From Pegea sp. RAD2-039 (taxonomy: Eukaryota > Chordata > Thaliacea > Salpida > Salpidae): a DNA stretch of 64,000 nt. Made by a program: the position numbers and the translations under genes. A model generated the notes under the pieces. The model did not search any database. It saw only the letters and a list, made by a program, of their open reading frames with translations, and was not told the DNA's origin. Location of the stretch: assembly GCA_034620365.1 (NCBI GenBank), contig JAQGEQ010000061.1:186001-250000 (forward strand). Reading direction: 5' to 3'. Shown here one piece after another: positions 51,976-63,937 of this stretch; positions within the stretch are counted from its first letter, which is position 1, and the number at the start of each line of letters is the position of its first letter.

Positions 51976-54900
51976 TTAGATTAAAAAAAGTTTTAAAAAG
52001 TAAAAAATCTCACTTGAAATAGAAGAGTTTCCAACCTGAGTGCTCTGTGATGCTCCAGAACTTGTGCTTGATCTTGGAATGGTTATCAAGTTATCCTAAA
52101 AAAGGGTTTCAACTAAAACACTAACTTATCAGAAGCAAGAAAATTACTGACATTAATTTGTGGAGTATTTGAATGTGGAATATAAGCTTGATTGTAAGAT
52201 GTGGCATAAGTTTCCGGCTTCAAAGCTTGCTGGTAATCATATGGCGGCAAGTAAGAATCTGCAGTATCAATATTTGGTTTAATAATTAAGCCAAAGTTGT
52301 GATTTTTGGCAAAATATTTGCTCAAATCTGATAAAAGTGCAAAGTGTTTTCAACTTATTGTCGTTGAACTAAATTGTTTATTTTGTTTCTAAAACCCAAA
52401 GCAAAAAAAAATTCAGTTTGTTAAACAACAAACTCACTTCCTTGTAAAACTAATTGCTGCTCGGGAGTAAGATGCGGATGAGATTCAGCCTGATGACTCG
52501 ATACATGATGACGTAATGATGTAAGTGACGTGAACACTGGAACTTGCTGTGAACTCGTCTGTGAGGCTGCTGTCAAATAGAATGTTAAGGGAGTTAAAAA
52601 AGAGGGTTAAATAAGGGTACCTCTTGGTAAGAGTCCGGCAAAGAATAGGTTATCCGATCTTTCAGGTGGATTAGGATGTTTGAAATGATGTAGAGTGTTG
52701 AGATTTGGCGAAAGTGTATTTACAGAGGGCAAGACAGCGCAGTTAGGGGCCTGTCGTGAAGAAAGTTAGTTGAGATTGGTGGAGTGGAAGAAACAGTTAC
52801 TTTGTTGGATTGAATGACGTTGCTGTAAGTTGTAAATGAGTATCTTTGAAGATGTTGATCTAGTTCATCTGTAACACATCACAAATTTACACAAAAGAAT
52901 GTATTCATCAAGACTTACTGTTCTTGATGCAGATCAAGTCGTTGTTATGCACGGGATTAGTGAGTGATGTGGCCACGGTGATTGCATTGTCAGACTTGTG
53001 AAGAAGCTTGTCGGAATCGATGTAGGTGTAAGTCGAATGCTTATCGTTGATTGGCTGAGTTGTCTTCATCTGATAATCTTCATCTTCCACCTCAACTTTC
53101 GTCGAAGTCTCAAATTCATCTGCCGCTAAATCAACTTTACTAAACACCAACTTCACCACTAGAGGTCTCACTTTTACTGAACGAATCTGCTGAAGTCTCA
53201 TCAAGAATCCTCATCTTAGTCGGAGGAAGATACTGAGTGGAGTCTGGGGACATCTGTTCCACTTGAACTTGGTTATCAGGATCTTGAGCGATTTTGTGCT
53301 TAAATGCGTCCTCTTTTCTTCGATTTGCAAACCAATTGTAGACCCGCACCTATTCAGTTGTGACATGGTCATCAACTAGTGACACTGTGAAGTCATTTCT
53401 AACCTCAGTGACTAGATTAGATCCGAGTCCACTGGCATGTGAGGGGGAAACCCCGCGCTGTCGGCATTCAGCACGATTGCATCTTTCGACGAGGACTTCC
53501 CGATCATCTTTGGTTGGATTTCGTTGACTCTTGTAAGCCTCATATAAGATTTTCTATCAGATCAAAGATAAGAGAAAATAATGATGGATGCTAAAAGATG
53601 TAAACCTGAGAAGCTGGACCCCATTTGAAGCGATTACGACGTGTTGTTGCCATGCCAGCTGAATCTTCCACCTGTTCCCCTCTCATCACGCTCGAAGCAT
53701 TTTTGAACTCTGTAAAAAATCAAACAGGCTGTCACGTGGTTAATTAATTTGTCACGTGGTTAATTAATTTATTAGTTTTGTTTTTAGAGATTATTATGAA
53801 AGCTAATCAAGATGGATTTTGACTTTCTGTTAATAGTTTATTAAAAGTCTTCCTGTCTTACAATCTGCAGTTATTATGAGATTCTTGCACGTGACTCGGT
53901 CTTATCAAATCAGTTCTATGTGAAGTTTGTGTAAATGTAAACCAGTTGATTTATGATTTCTATCTTTGTAGTATTAAAACAAACTAAATTCTTTTAAACA
54001 TTAACTAAACTTCAACCAGCTACTTACGATTATTAATGACTTCTTTCTTTTTTACCCACCAAGCATAGAGTAGACCTCTCTTCTGATTCTTCATCGGCGT
54101 TCCTTTGTTCAAGTGTTGCGATAAATGACTTTGGTTGAGACCTTCAAAAATTCGTTTCATTCTACCTTCGATATTCTTCAAATTCGAAAATTGTTTCACA
54201 AAATTTTAATTTCAAAGATACCAATAGAGTTGTACCAGTTGAATCGACAATCTCCCTCTGAGGTATGTTGTGTTGAGCCATATAATTCTTGATGGACTTT
54301 GCTACTTTCCACGGGTCAGATCTGAAAAAGACCAAAATTGACGTTTTTGTCAAAACATCTCAAAACTGAAATGATTGATTTAACTTTTCACTCTCAAAAC
54401 TTCTCTTCTTTCGAAATTTTCTTTTGAGAAAATATTAGATAAGAATGAGAAACGTTTTGTAAAAAAGAAAGGTGGTTATGTTGTCAGCTTGTAGCAGATA
54501 AGATATTAAAAAAAAAAGCTTTTAAAAGGGTCGATGGCTTCGAAATTTCGTTTGTTAAGCAAATAGCAGCACTCTAGGCAGCTATTCACTCACGGATACA
54601 ATCTGCTCTTATTCCAACTCACGAGTAAATATAATAGCAAAGCAAATATTTGATATTATGAGCGAGGCTGGTTGCTATTAAAATATTGGTTTATGGCTTT
54701 ATGCTTCTAGTAGTTGGGCTTAAACTATAATTTTTTTCACAGCATCATTTTAACAGGCTAATTGTCATTCTTTCTTATTTGTAAACTAATTGGAAATAAA
54801 GTTGATCAAAGCCCACAGTCTGGTACTGTTCAAACATTCTAGCTTGATATTCAAACAGTTTTATTACATTTTCCCAAAGACTGAACTTTATAAATGATTT

Positions 54901-57234
54901 TTAGTTTGTTGTAACTTGTAAACACACATATAAGCTAAAATAAAGTTGTTATCTAAGTTTTTTTCAAACAGTCAAGTGATGTTACTTTTATGGAAATAAA
55001 AAATTTCAATTTGAAAAGACAACTTCCATAAACTTTATTCACCATCATCATGAACTTATATGAGTTTGAAGAAATTCAGCTGGCTTGTATATAATTCATC
55101 CAAAGTCAACTTTTTATCATTATTACATTTTACTGTTTATATTTACAAACATTTCGACGTAAACAATCAAATAAACAAACTTATCAAGTTCGAATTATCT
55201 ACAATAGATCGAATGTTGAAATGTAGTAACCTAAAGTTTGCAAACTATCAAATAAATTAATGAAAATAAATCTAATCTTCTAAGAAAGAGCTAAAATAGA
55301 AATTGAATGAAACTAACTGACTGATACTACAATCATCGAATGAATAAAAAGTTCTCTACTGAACTAACGAAGTTATTCAGTTATTTATTAATATACTTCA
55401 ATCTATTGTTCAATGCCTACCGAAGATGTGAGTGGAAAAGTTAATCTTTAGCAAAGTTGGTTCTTTGTGTTATCGACTGAGCAAGTAGTCAGTATTAACC
55501 CACAGTAAGATATTTCAACTTACTCGTTAATGCTTAACAAGTTGACAAAAGACGACTGAAAGTAAGAGACAAGGTGAACAACGTGTGTGAGATTTTAGTC
55601 AAAGATTTACAAATAGAGGTAATGATCTACTAGGGTTGAGTGAAAGCAGAAACATATTTAATAAAGATGTTGTCGTTAGCTACAAGTCTCAAGTGATGAA
55701 GTTAGTCACTGGTGTTGAAAGAAACAATTTTCTCAATTTCATTTCTTTCATTTTGATTTTTAGATTTTTTCAGTTTAAATTTTAGATTTAGTTAAATAAA
55801 TAGTTGCAAAAAAGCAAGATGTAATGACGTAATAAACGCTGCGATGACGTACTTGAGCATGTTGTCGATTTCTTGCTTTCGATGTTCGTTGCCAGGTGTG
55901 CACTTTAAAATGTCGTCTATCGCTTTATCGGGCGCTGGAAAGCTTTGATCGTAACTTTCCTGGTCACTCGACGATTCAAGTTGCGTCTCTCGACTACTAG
56001 AGTCGCGTTTTGCCGCCAAACGCGGACAAATCCGCGTAAAAGGTTGAGCTGAAAAAGTTTCCATTTCTGTCTTCGTATGCAAATGAGCAGCTTCGTGGTT
56101 GCTATGCGACCCTGCGCTCATATCAACATTGGGATCAGGATGATAAGTGAATCCGTCCCGAACATTGGACTCGTATACGTGTATGGGATACTGCATTTGA
56201 GAATTGGAGTTCTGTTGGGCTTCAACCGAAGCAGATGTGGTAGGAGCACATTCAGATTCAGACTCTTGTAAAGTTTGTGGAATCATCTGCTGGTTGCTAT
56301 AGTGATCACCCAAACTTCCCAACTGATAGGGGTGGTGGTGGACAGTGATCTGCGTCTGACTGAGGTCCAATAACGCTTGACCCCCTGTGACGTCATTGGG
56401 GTAGTGACTGATGAAGGCTTGGGAAGGAGTTTGGGGTGCATCGGTGGTCTGGGGCGTTTTGTCCAGGTTCTGAGCCGTTTGTAATTGACAGTAATTCTTT
56501 ACAGCGTAGCTACCGTCACTTCCGGTCGCTAGGTATTGATCGTTGTTGATATGGTTACCAAGTGAACGCTGATTAGTCAATTGAACAGCGGTCATGTATC
56601 CAGAACAATCGAGCATCGATTTCGAATCGAAATATTTATCTAAATTGGATTGGGGTGGGTCTTCTAGGGAACCTCGAAGCACTTCCAGACTTCCTTCCCC
56701 CTTTTCGTCTTCTTTCTTCTCTTCACTTTTGCCAAGATACATCTGTGGATCTTCTTCTTCTTCATCTTCATCATCATTCATCCTGATCTGTTCTGTGAGG
56801 AAAATTGCTCCGAGATTGAAGCTGTCTTTTTCTTCTTTCACTTCACAATCGAGTTTCGAATCGGGCGTTGATGACGTCACGTGCTCATCAACTTCTTTAG
56901 TGTCTTCATTGCTGCAAGAAAGATAAATTTAGTTGTGACGTGGCTAGGGGCGCGAGGGACACCTGAGTATAGTTTGTGTTGAAACTGTTTTGAAGATGAA
57001 ATCTTCTGTCTGGGTGCTAACATCACGCCTCAAATCTTCTTCAAACTCTTCACCACCTTCTAACAACACAACAAGATTTTTTTTCGAGATTCCTGACGTC
57101 AGCAACTTCTTGATGTGTTCCATCTGATCTTTATTCAGATCTTTCATTGTTTTCATCTTAAATGAGCTTTCACTGCCATTATTCGAGTAATCCACCGCAT
57201 CTGGGTCATTCTTCATTATTTTTATATCTGTCAT
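51976..57234 (-). CDS. HNF1: HNF1-type POU-homeobox transcription factor
   Basis: DNA-binding activator of the HNF1 class. The first exon (56963-57234) starts [12 protein letters not shown] and carries a dimerisation-like helix pair ([19 protein letters not shown]). Exon 2 (55853-56911) encodes a ~350-residue linker rich in Gln, Ser and acidic residues. The atypical POU-specific domain is in 54236-54321 ([20 protein letters not shown]) and 54028-54141 ([18 protein letters not shown]). The homeodomain is in 53606-53709 ([12 protein letters not shown]), 53404-53553 ([17 protein letters not shown], the extra loop unique to HNF1) and 53183-53349 ([20 protein letters not shown]). Five or six further exons encode a low-complexity activation region. 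I place the stop near 51976, but the last exon is the least certain. A ~1.5-kb AT-rich intron precedes the POU exons. Phases of exons 1-7 all close. A minus-strand AATAAA lies at 51865-51870. Confidence 0.93.
53731..53770. repeat. Exact 20-bp tandem duplication with E-box and HNF1-like half-site
   Basis: GTCACGTGGTTAATTAATTT occurs twice with no spacer, in the intron between the POU-specific and homeodomain exons of HNF1. Each unit holds the E-box CACGTG and GTTAAT, the half-site of the HNF1 consensus. Autoregulatory use is inference. Confidence 0.6.
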
Positions 57235-57289
57235 TTCAACTAATCATTTAAATCTGAAAAACAAATTTCAACTCAAACTGCTTCTGACG

Positions 57290-57530
57290 ATAAAACACAT
57301 CTACTACTGCAGCTTCTACTAGTAGTAAAGTGGCCGCACTACCAAAGTCGTTTTCTTTTGACTTTAGTCTGTCTCACTGCCGCTCTTGTTTGCTTCTGTG
57401 TTAGCGTTTACGGCCTGTTTGCTGAGGGCAAACACAACCGCTTACTTGCTAGCGAAAAGCTCGTTCATAGCTCTATGAAAAGCTCTCTGCAATTCCAAGC
57501 GGTCATTTTGTAGATCAGTATTTTACGACA
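57290..57530 (-). promoter_or_regulatory. Less AT-rich upstream region of HNF1, candidate promoter or 5' UTR
   Basis: About 240 bp just upstream of the HNF1 start. It is GC-richer than its surroundings and contains CTTCTACTAGTAGTAAAG and repeated GCTCTATGAAAAGCTCTC-like words. There is no open frame. No TATA box or known site set can be asserted. Confidence 0.3.
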
Positions 57531-57758
57531 ACTTCTATTTTAATCATTATTTTATTACCCTTTTTGTCCGAATATTATCATCATTAAACTTTTTTCATTC
57601 TTAAATATTTGGAATTTTCAGGTAAGCCATTAAGTTGTTATCAACTTTGTAAAGTTTTTACAAAAACATCTCATGACAAAAGTATGCTGAAAATCTTCCT
57701 CCAGGCTTTTATAATTAAAACAAAATGTTCTAAAATGTTTGTAGCTGTATTTGTATTT

Positions 57759-57764
57759 TTTATT
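57759..57764 (-). terminator. Candidate poly(A) signal of the receptor kinase gene
   Basis: TTTATT on the plus strand about 260 nt beyond the receptor-kinase stop codon. It is plausible but not unique in this AT-rich DNA. Confidence 0.3.
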
Positions 57765-58024
57765 CAAACTTTAAAATACTTCAAAGAAAGAAGAACAACA
57801 TTTGAAACAAATGAAATTTACAATTGAAAAGTAGACATCACATAATTTCAATCCAAATAAACAACACAGTGGAAAACACAAAGCACTAAGCGAGGTGGGT
57901 GACAAGACCCATCTACATATGATTTGCATCTTAAATACGAGTTGCAGTCGCGACTTGATGACGTCATATGTGACTAGTTCAATATAAGAAAGATTAGAGA
58001 AGTTTGGTTGCCAAGTAATAATCT

Positions 58025-61000
58025 TCAATTGACATTTGGTTCGAGTTTAACAATAAGATCATTTTTGACGTCACTTCCTGGATCTCTTTCATAGAACGCT
58101 TTCTGGGATCCCAGATGAACTTCTCCTGATTCATTAAAAGTTGATTCCTGCTTCATTGGAAGTAGATCACGCGTCAAAGTGACGTCATTAGAACTGCTGT
58201 CGACTTCTCTAAGAAGCTGTTGGATCTTTTGGAAGCTTGGACGTTCATGTGCTTCCCACTGCCAGCATCGGATCATAATTGAGTATCTGTTGGAAGTATT
58301 CAGCTTCAAAAGAAGTTGTTAAGATCTTCAGAAATACTAGAAGTCTACAGAAGACCAGTAATGTTTCAATTTGTCATCTTCTAACTTTTAGGACATACAA
58401 ATTCAAGAAGATATCTTAAAAGTATGTCCTGGATAACTTACAGATGATCGGAGCAGGATGTTGGCTGCTTCATCCGGATTCCTTCTTTGAGCATCTTGAA
58501 GATCGCAAAACTCTCTACTGATGGATAAGGAGTGGATCCCAACGTCACCATCTCATATAAAAGGATTCCAAAAGACCATCTACAAAGTGATGACGTCATT
58601 TGATGTAATTGATGACGTCACTTACTGATCGCTCTTTAACGTAATCGGGACTTCTCCTCCTCTCATTCGCTCAGGACTGATCCATCTGAAGGGAACTCGC
58701 CTCTCAGTAGCTCCGCGGATCACTCCATACCGATAAACATCATTTGCGAGTCCGAAGTCACAGATCTTACAACTCAATCCCTAAACATATCAGCTGATGA
58801 GGTCACAATCGCTTTTCAGCGACAGTACCTCGCCGACAAGGATGTTTCTGGCAGCAACGTCACCGTGGATGATTTTCCATGACGATAGAAACTCCAAGCC
58901 GCGCGCAACTTGACTTCCAACGTTATAAACACTTTGTTCAGTGAAATTGAAGACATCTTCAGACTTTCTCATCTCTGGCTGCAAACGAAGATCAATTAAA
59001 GCAATATTTGGCCACCAGAGGGCGATTTACAGACGTCACGTGCGTTCCACAAGACGTGTAAGAGATCACCGAAGCGCATGAACTGAGTAATGAGAAGGGG
59101 GGCAAGTTGAGAATCGTGCTGGGAACAGATTCCAATAACCCCGAGAATATGATCGTGTTTTCCGATTGAAATCATCAAATTAATTTCAGCAATAAAATCA
59201 CTTCGATAAATTGCCGAATAAGCTCCAGTCAGTGACTTGACAGCGACTGTGACGTCATTTCCGTCATCATGTTTTAACGTCGCTTTTTGAACGATTCCAA
59301 AGTTTCCTCTTCCGATAATATCATCTAAAAAAAAGTTCAATTTTTGTCAGTTTTTGGCCAGTTGTCCAGATTCAAACCTGAAATATCTAAATGGTCCGAT
59401 TTGATTTCCCATTTCTGACCCAAGGCCGCGACCACCTCTAATTTCTTTGTAGGTTGGGACGGAGGGCCATATTCAGTGAGTTGAGGGTCGGGCTTGCTCG
59501 GAAAGAATTTCGAAAACTTCAAATCCAACTTTCTATGAAAAAAATAAATATGAAAAAAGAAGTCATGAGAGGTTGCCGAACCTTTCTCGGAGCTGTCGAT
59601 ACTTCCAGATGATGTAAATGACGACACAGGATGCGATGATGCCCACCGGAACCGCTACTGCAATCGAGACCACCAAACTTTGGTCTCTACAACCTGTTCC
59701 TGTCACGTAACCATCACCTGTGTAACCCTCCCTAGCAACAATCAAATTGGTAGTGCACCACTAGTTGCTAGGCAACAAGTAACTCACGGACATGAACAGT
59801 TGAAGCCGTTACTTGGAGGTGAGAAGTCGGTACAGATGGCAGATGATGTACAAACGCCCTGAGCTTCAGTCAAGCATGAATTGAAATCAGTACATCCTGT
59901 TCCTCCAACTAAATCGAGGCGGATGCCGTTGCCATGGAAACCAGAAGAGCAGTTGCAAATGGCTGCAGTAGCGTCATCGGGCTGTAGATCGAAGCACGTG
60001 ATGTTGTCGACGCAGAAGTCTGTCTCGCAAGCGTTGATATCTAAAGTCACGTGAGTAATTAAGACTAATTACTTGTGAGATAAAGAAAACGTGACGACGT
60101 TATCAGCAAGTCGTCACGTGATGATATTCAGAGAAAGTTTAGCAATTAAAGATTTTATCGAAAATTTAATTGAGTGAAATTGTCCAACCTTCAATGTAAA
60201 TACTCAAATTAGTTTGAGTTCCATACTGCTCACAATTCATCCAATTACGACACTTCTCGCCCTGCCTCGAAACATATGACGTCACTTGTATGACGTACTC
60301 CTCGCCATATCTTAAATGATCCATTTGTAGTCTATAAAATGGATCTTTTTCCTCTTCTAAAGAAGATTTTCCTACCTATCAATAAAGAGATGTCTGTGTG
60401 GTCCGCAACCAGTGGCAGGTGGTCCACTTACCACAATCGATGAATGAAGTTTCGCTTTTCTACTCATCTCCTTAACCAGGAATCGCGTCACCGATTTATT
60501 AGCTACTACGTCATAAGGCGACTTCCATTTTATCACCGCCGATATCTCATTGTTGATTAAATCTGGTTTCAACTGGTCCAAAACAAGACTGCTTGCTGGA
60601 CCAGCAGAAATAGACAAATCTGTGACGTCATCAGGATCAAACCACCGTAACCACATGACGTCATACTCACCACTAATTTCTTGAACTATGTCACAAAATT
60701 TGAGAGCTTTTGATTGGTCGAAACCGAGATTCTCGATTAAATGATGTCCGCAGAAGACACTTACTCCACCCAGAGACACTTCTGTCGATTTATCGGCGCT
60801 CAAAGCTCGATAAGCGACGATTCGAAACTCGTAATGACGCCCGAAGCTTGCTGCTAGCTTTACACTTCGTTCTTCCTGGTGTACATGTGTTATGACGTCA
60901 TGGTCATAGTGACGTGGCGATTACCTTAGGTAGCGGTTTGAAGCTGTCATAGATGTATCTGCAGATAGATGATGAGTCACAGACGCCGTATTCGTGTACA

Positions 61001-62113
61001 CATGGCAACTGGCAGCGATCAGTCGTTCCGTTGATGGTGCTGATGTAGATTTCGACGTCATCATCGCACCTATGACGACATAAATCTCTTCTCAACCACG
61101 TGACTCACAACGTGTTGGTTTTGGGGGGTGAAGGGTTGAAACATTGATTTACTTCGAAACATTTTATCAAATAATTAAGAAACATTTCGAGAAGTTTAGT
61201 GGTGCTGATGACGTCATCACTTACAGTTGCGTTGAAGTGTTGAAACCATCTTCAAGCGAAAAGTCCGGTTTCCCTGACAACAAATAAAGTTTGAGAATCA
61301 GAGATGAAAAATCAGATCTTACCAATCTTCATCTTGTTCATGTTGATGATTGACACTTCGTCTGTGTCTTGTAATCGATACAAGAAGCCATCTACTTCTG
61401 GTGACGTCATAGGCTCGACTTCCCACTCATAAGTGACCAGCAGTTGATGTTGGGACAGGTCGGGCAAATGGTCGAAGGTAAAACTCGTGGACAGGTTGCT
61501 TATCCTTACATCCAAGCTTTCTGAAACCAAACAACTTTTTAAACTTTCCGCCAAACCACTTGTGCTGATTGCTACGTCATCACTGGCTACATCAGCAGCA
61601 GCGTGATAGTTTATTTCCGGTGAATGAAACTGATTAAAAGATGAACAGCGCGAATGTGACGTCACGCCTGCGACGCTTACGGCTATTTACAGCTGAAACT
61701 TTGATATGAAATAAATCTTCACCAAATAAAAATCTCAGAAATCAAATCTCGAGAAAAACTTCTGATCTTAGAATCATCAAATCTCATCAACTGACTCTTC
61801 TGTCCTATCAAGCAACTAAACAGTCCATTTACTAAGTTGTCCACTGAATAACCTATCAACTGAATCATTTATCTACTAATTGAGGGTCAACTAACAAACG
61901 TGTTCAACAACAAACCTGTTTAACAACTATAAATTGATCAAATAATCAGATAATTTGTCTGTAAGATTTTACAGCTGATAAAAATCGTCTCTTACCTGAA
62001 TTATTTCCACATTTTGGATAAATTTGAGGCTTTGTTGATTTGATAATAACAAGAAAAATCGAAAAAAATAAAAAAGAAAAAAATTGGTAATAGCATCTAT
62101 CAAGTGTTCTCAT
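58025..62113 (-). CDS. Receptor tyrosine kinase with FN3-like and EGF-like ectodomain
   Basis: Single-pass receptor kinase. ATG at 62113 with a signal peptide (FFSFLFFSIFLVIIKSTKP). The ectodomain begins with a serine-rich segment and a region with FTFDHLPDLS and LLVTYEWEVEP. Fibronectin-III-like stretches (HYEFRIVAYRALS, YGEEYVIQVTSYVS) and cysteine-rich EGF-like repeats (DINACETDFCVDNITC, ICNCSSGFHGNG) follow. TM segment: SLVVSIAVAVPVGIIASCVV. Kinase: glycine loop GRGNFGIVQKA, VAVKSL lysine, catalytic loop HGDVAARN, KICDFGLA, VPFRWISPERMRGGEVP, SDQWSFGILLYEMVTLG, and RCWQWEAHERPSF. The C-terminal tail ends KLEPNVN-stop at 58025. The usual HRD arginine is glycine, while the catalytic aspartate, DFG and lysine remain, so activity is likely but activation may differ. 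The ligand and vertebrate orthologue are not identifiable. Introns are about 45-60 nt with a few longer. Confidence 0.9.
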
Positions 62114-62367
62114 TTCTTTAAACTTGATCACTTTCAGCTCTACTTGTGATAGTGAAATACATTTGAGCAACAACCGCTAATTACCAGACAGATATTTGCT
62201 ACATGAAACTATAAATTAGCCGCCTGAAGAAAAACTTCTCAAAGCAACTTGTCAGTAAGCAACTAGTAAATTGCCTTTTTCATCAAAATACTTTTCTGGC
62301 GTTTCGCCATTTTGACTTCAACTATTTTGTCTTTTTCAAAGAATCACGAAATTTTCAGCTGATGGCT

Positions 62368-62373
62368 TTTATT
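62368..62373 (-). terminator. Poly(A) signal of the BTBD17-like gene
   Basis: AATAAA on the minus strand, 24 nt beyond the stop codon at 62397, and about 255 bp upstream of the next gene's start on the same strand. Confidence 0.5.
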
Positions 62374-62396
62374 AGTGCTGTTTCTTAGCAACCAGT

Positions 62397-63937
62397 TCAC
62401 TTTTCCACATTTACTGACCAGGTCCGAATAATGACCCCAAGCTTAAGACCAGCTGGACCAGCTTGACTGACAGCGACCTGAAAATCTGCGTCGCTTATGA
62501 TATTATCGATGGCATAATACTCCTGTCCATTATGCGGTCCATGTAGCTTAGTTGTGGGACCATGAGGTGGTCGATGGTGGCTTGTAGGGTCCTTTACTGA
62601 CCTATTCATATCTCAAATCGTAATTTCACGCTTGAAAGATTTCACAAAGTCACCTCTGATTGTTGATTGGTGACGTCACTCCACCAACAAGCGAATTTGA
62701 CCTTACCGACGCTTCAAGCGCGCGAAGTAGGCAAGCCTTGCGTCGAAGTCGAAGCTGAACTCCTCCGCCTCGTTTGTAGATCAGAATCGAGACATAGACC
62801 TTCAAATCGTTGTCGAGTGGCTTCTACGTCATCAACTCACTCATTATTGCCCTCTAGTGGTCAAAAATAAACCTTGAGGATGATGACGATGTTGAGGGTC
62901 TCGTAGTAGCGACGCGGTTGAATCTCCCATCTTCCTTCGTCGAAGTAGGCCGACGGGGCGGGTTTCTTCTGTTTTGATGGGTTGTAACTGATCTGGGCAC
63001 AGTATTGTTTGCTCGTGTAATCACGAGGTAAGTAGCTGTTGTCAGCGAAACTGCGGTTTTCCTTCGATAAGATCTGATATCTGATTGGATGATGAGAAGT
63101 GAAAGATGAGTGGTTGTCATGGTTACCGGTAAGCATCGCTCAAGAAGCTTGTGATTGCAGATTTGAAGGTTCGAGCTAAAGCTGATTCCTCGACAGCTAG
63201 TAATTGAGATCCTAACATCTGTGAGAAGCGGATCTTCTGAAGACACTGAAAAAAGATGAAGATCAGGTTATAATCAGAGGAGATCAGATGAGGATCAGAT
63301 TAGGATCAAACAAAGATCAGATTAAGATAAGATGAAATTCAGAACAAAAGATCAGAAAAGATGATGTTTTACCGATTTTAGTTTTTCTTCTAAATCTTCA
63401 TCATCTTCTTCGGACTCTTTTCTTTGAACCATAAACCATCTTTGGAGAGCTTCAAACAAATAGAACTCATCGGGAACCAACAGGCAAGAACTTGTAAGAA
63501 TTGCTTCAATACAATCTACAGGGAGTAAGATCCAATCATTTGAATCCACTAATTCACTCATATAATCAGAGATCGCTCCATCAACACATTTCCCGGTCAA
63601 GTCCTTCGAATATAAGCAAAGAATCACAACTACCGACCCATGACCACCGAAACACAACCCCTGACACACAACCAACAAGTGACCACCAACTTACATGCAG
63701 ATGAAACCTGGTGGCGTACTTCAACCATTTAATTGAGTTTTTCAAATCTCCATCTTCAATTAAATTTGTGATGTAAGAATCACACGCGGTTCGAAGAGCT
63801 CCTACTTGATACTTGGAAGCAAGAACAAGTAAAGGGAGCGCAGAATCGCTGTTAAACGCGATTCGACCACAATAAAAGAAGCGCAAGAAGTCAGCAAAAA
63901 ACATCTCACAATCTTTCGTCTCTTGTAATTCCATTTC
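62397..63937 (-). CDS. BTB/BACK-domain protein, BTBD17-like (5' end outside the window)
   Basis: The first visible exon starts at an acceptor (63937), so the N-terminus lies beyond the window. It carries the end of a BTB domain (FFADFLRFFYCGRIAFNSDS, LLVLASKYQVGALR). Next is a BACK-like region (DSNDWILLPVDCIEAIL, FYLFEALQRWFMVQRKE, QLLAVEESALARTF), then YQILSKENRSFADNSYLPRD, which parallels the post-BACK segment of BTBD17. A later exon reads KPLDNDLKVYVSILIYKRGG. The last part (YYAIDNIISDADFQ, LKLGVIIRTWSVNVEK-stop) is in frame, but its junction near 62610-62700 could not be phased cleanly. BTBD17-type proteins resemble galectin-3-binding protein and lack Kelch repeats, as here. The family role is poorly known. 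The receptor kinase gene starts 284 bp downstream on the same strand. Confidence 0.72.

Larger units (their letters stand above)
56380..62690. repeat. TGACGTCA cluster 3 (HNF1 5' exons, receptor kinase, BTB gene)
   Basis: About 17 copies, for example near 56390, 56873, 57095, 57959, 58068, 58590, 58614, 59250, 60278, 60623, 60895, 61209, 61402 and 62672. The 48-nt receptor-kinase intron at about 58578-58625 contains two of them. None occur in the DNA-binding half of HNF1 (52-56 kb). Confidence 0.88.

Noticed and set aside
54162-54235. Insertion after VDSTG in the HNF1 POU domain
   Set aside because: The extra residues come from reading through an intron. Splicing G at 54236 to GT at 54141 gives the canonical [17 protein letters not shown].
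26100-62690. CRISPR-like or satellite array explaining TGACGTCA
   Set aside because: Spacing is irregular, copies sit inside unrelated coding sequences, and only the 8-12 bp palindrome is shared, so it is not an array or one amplified repeat.
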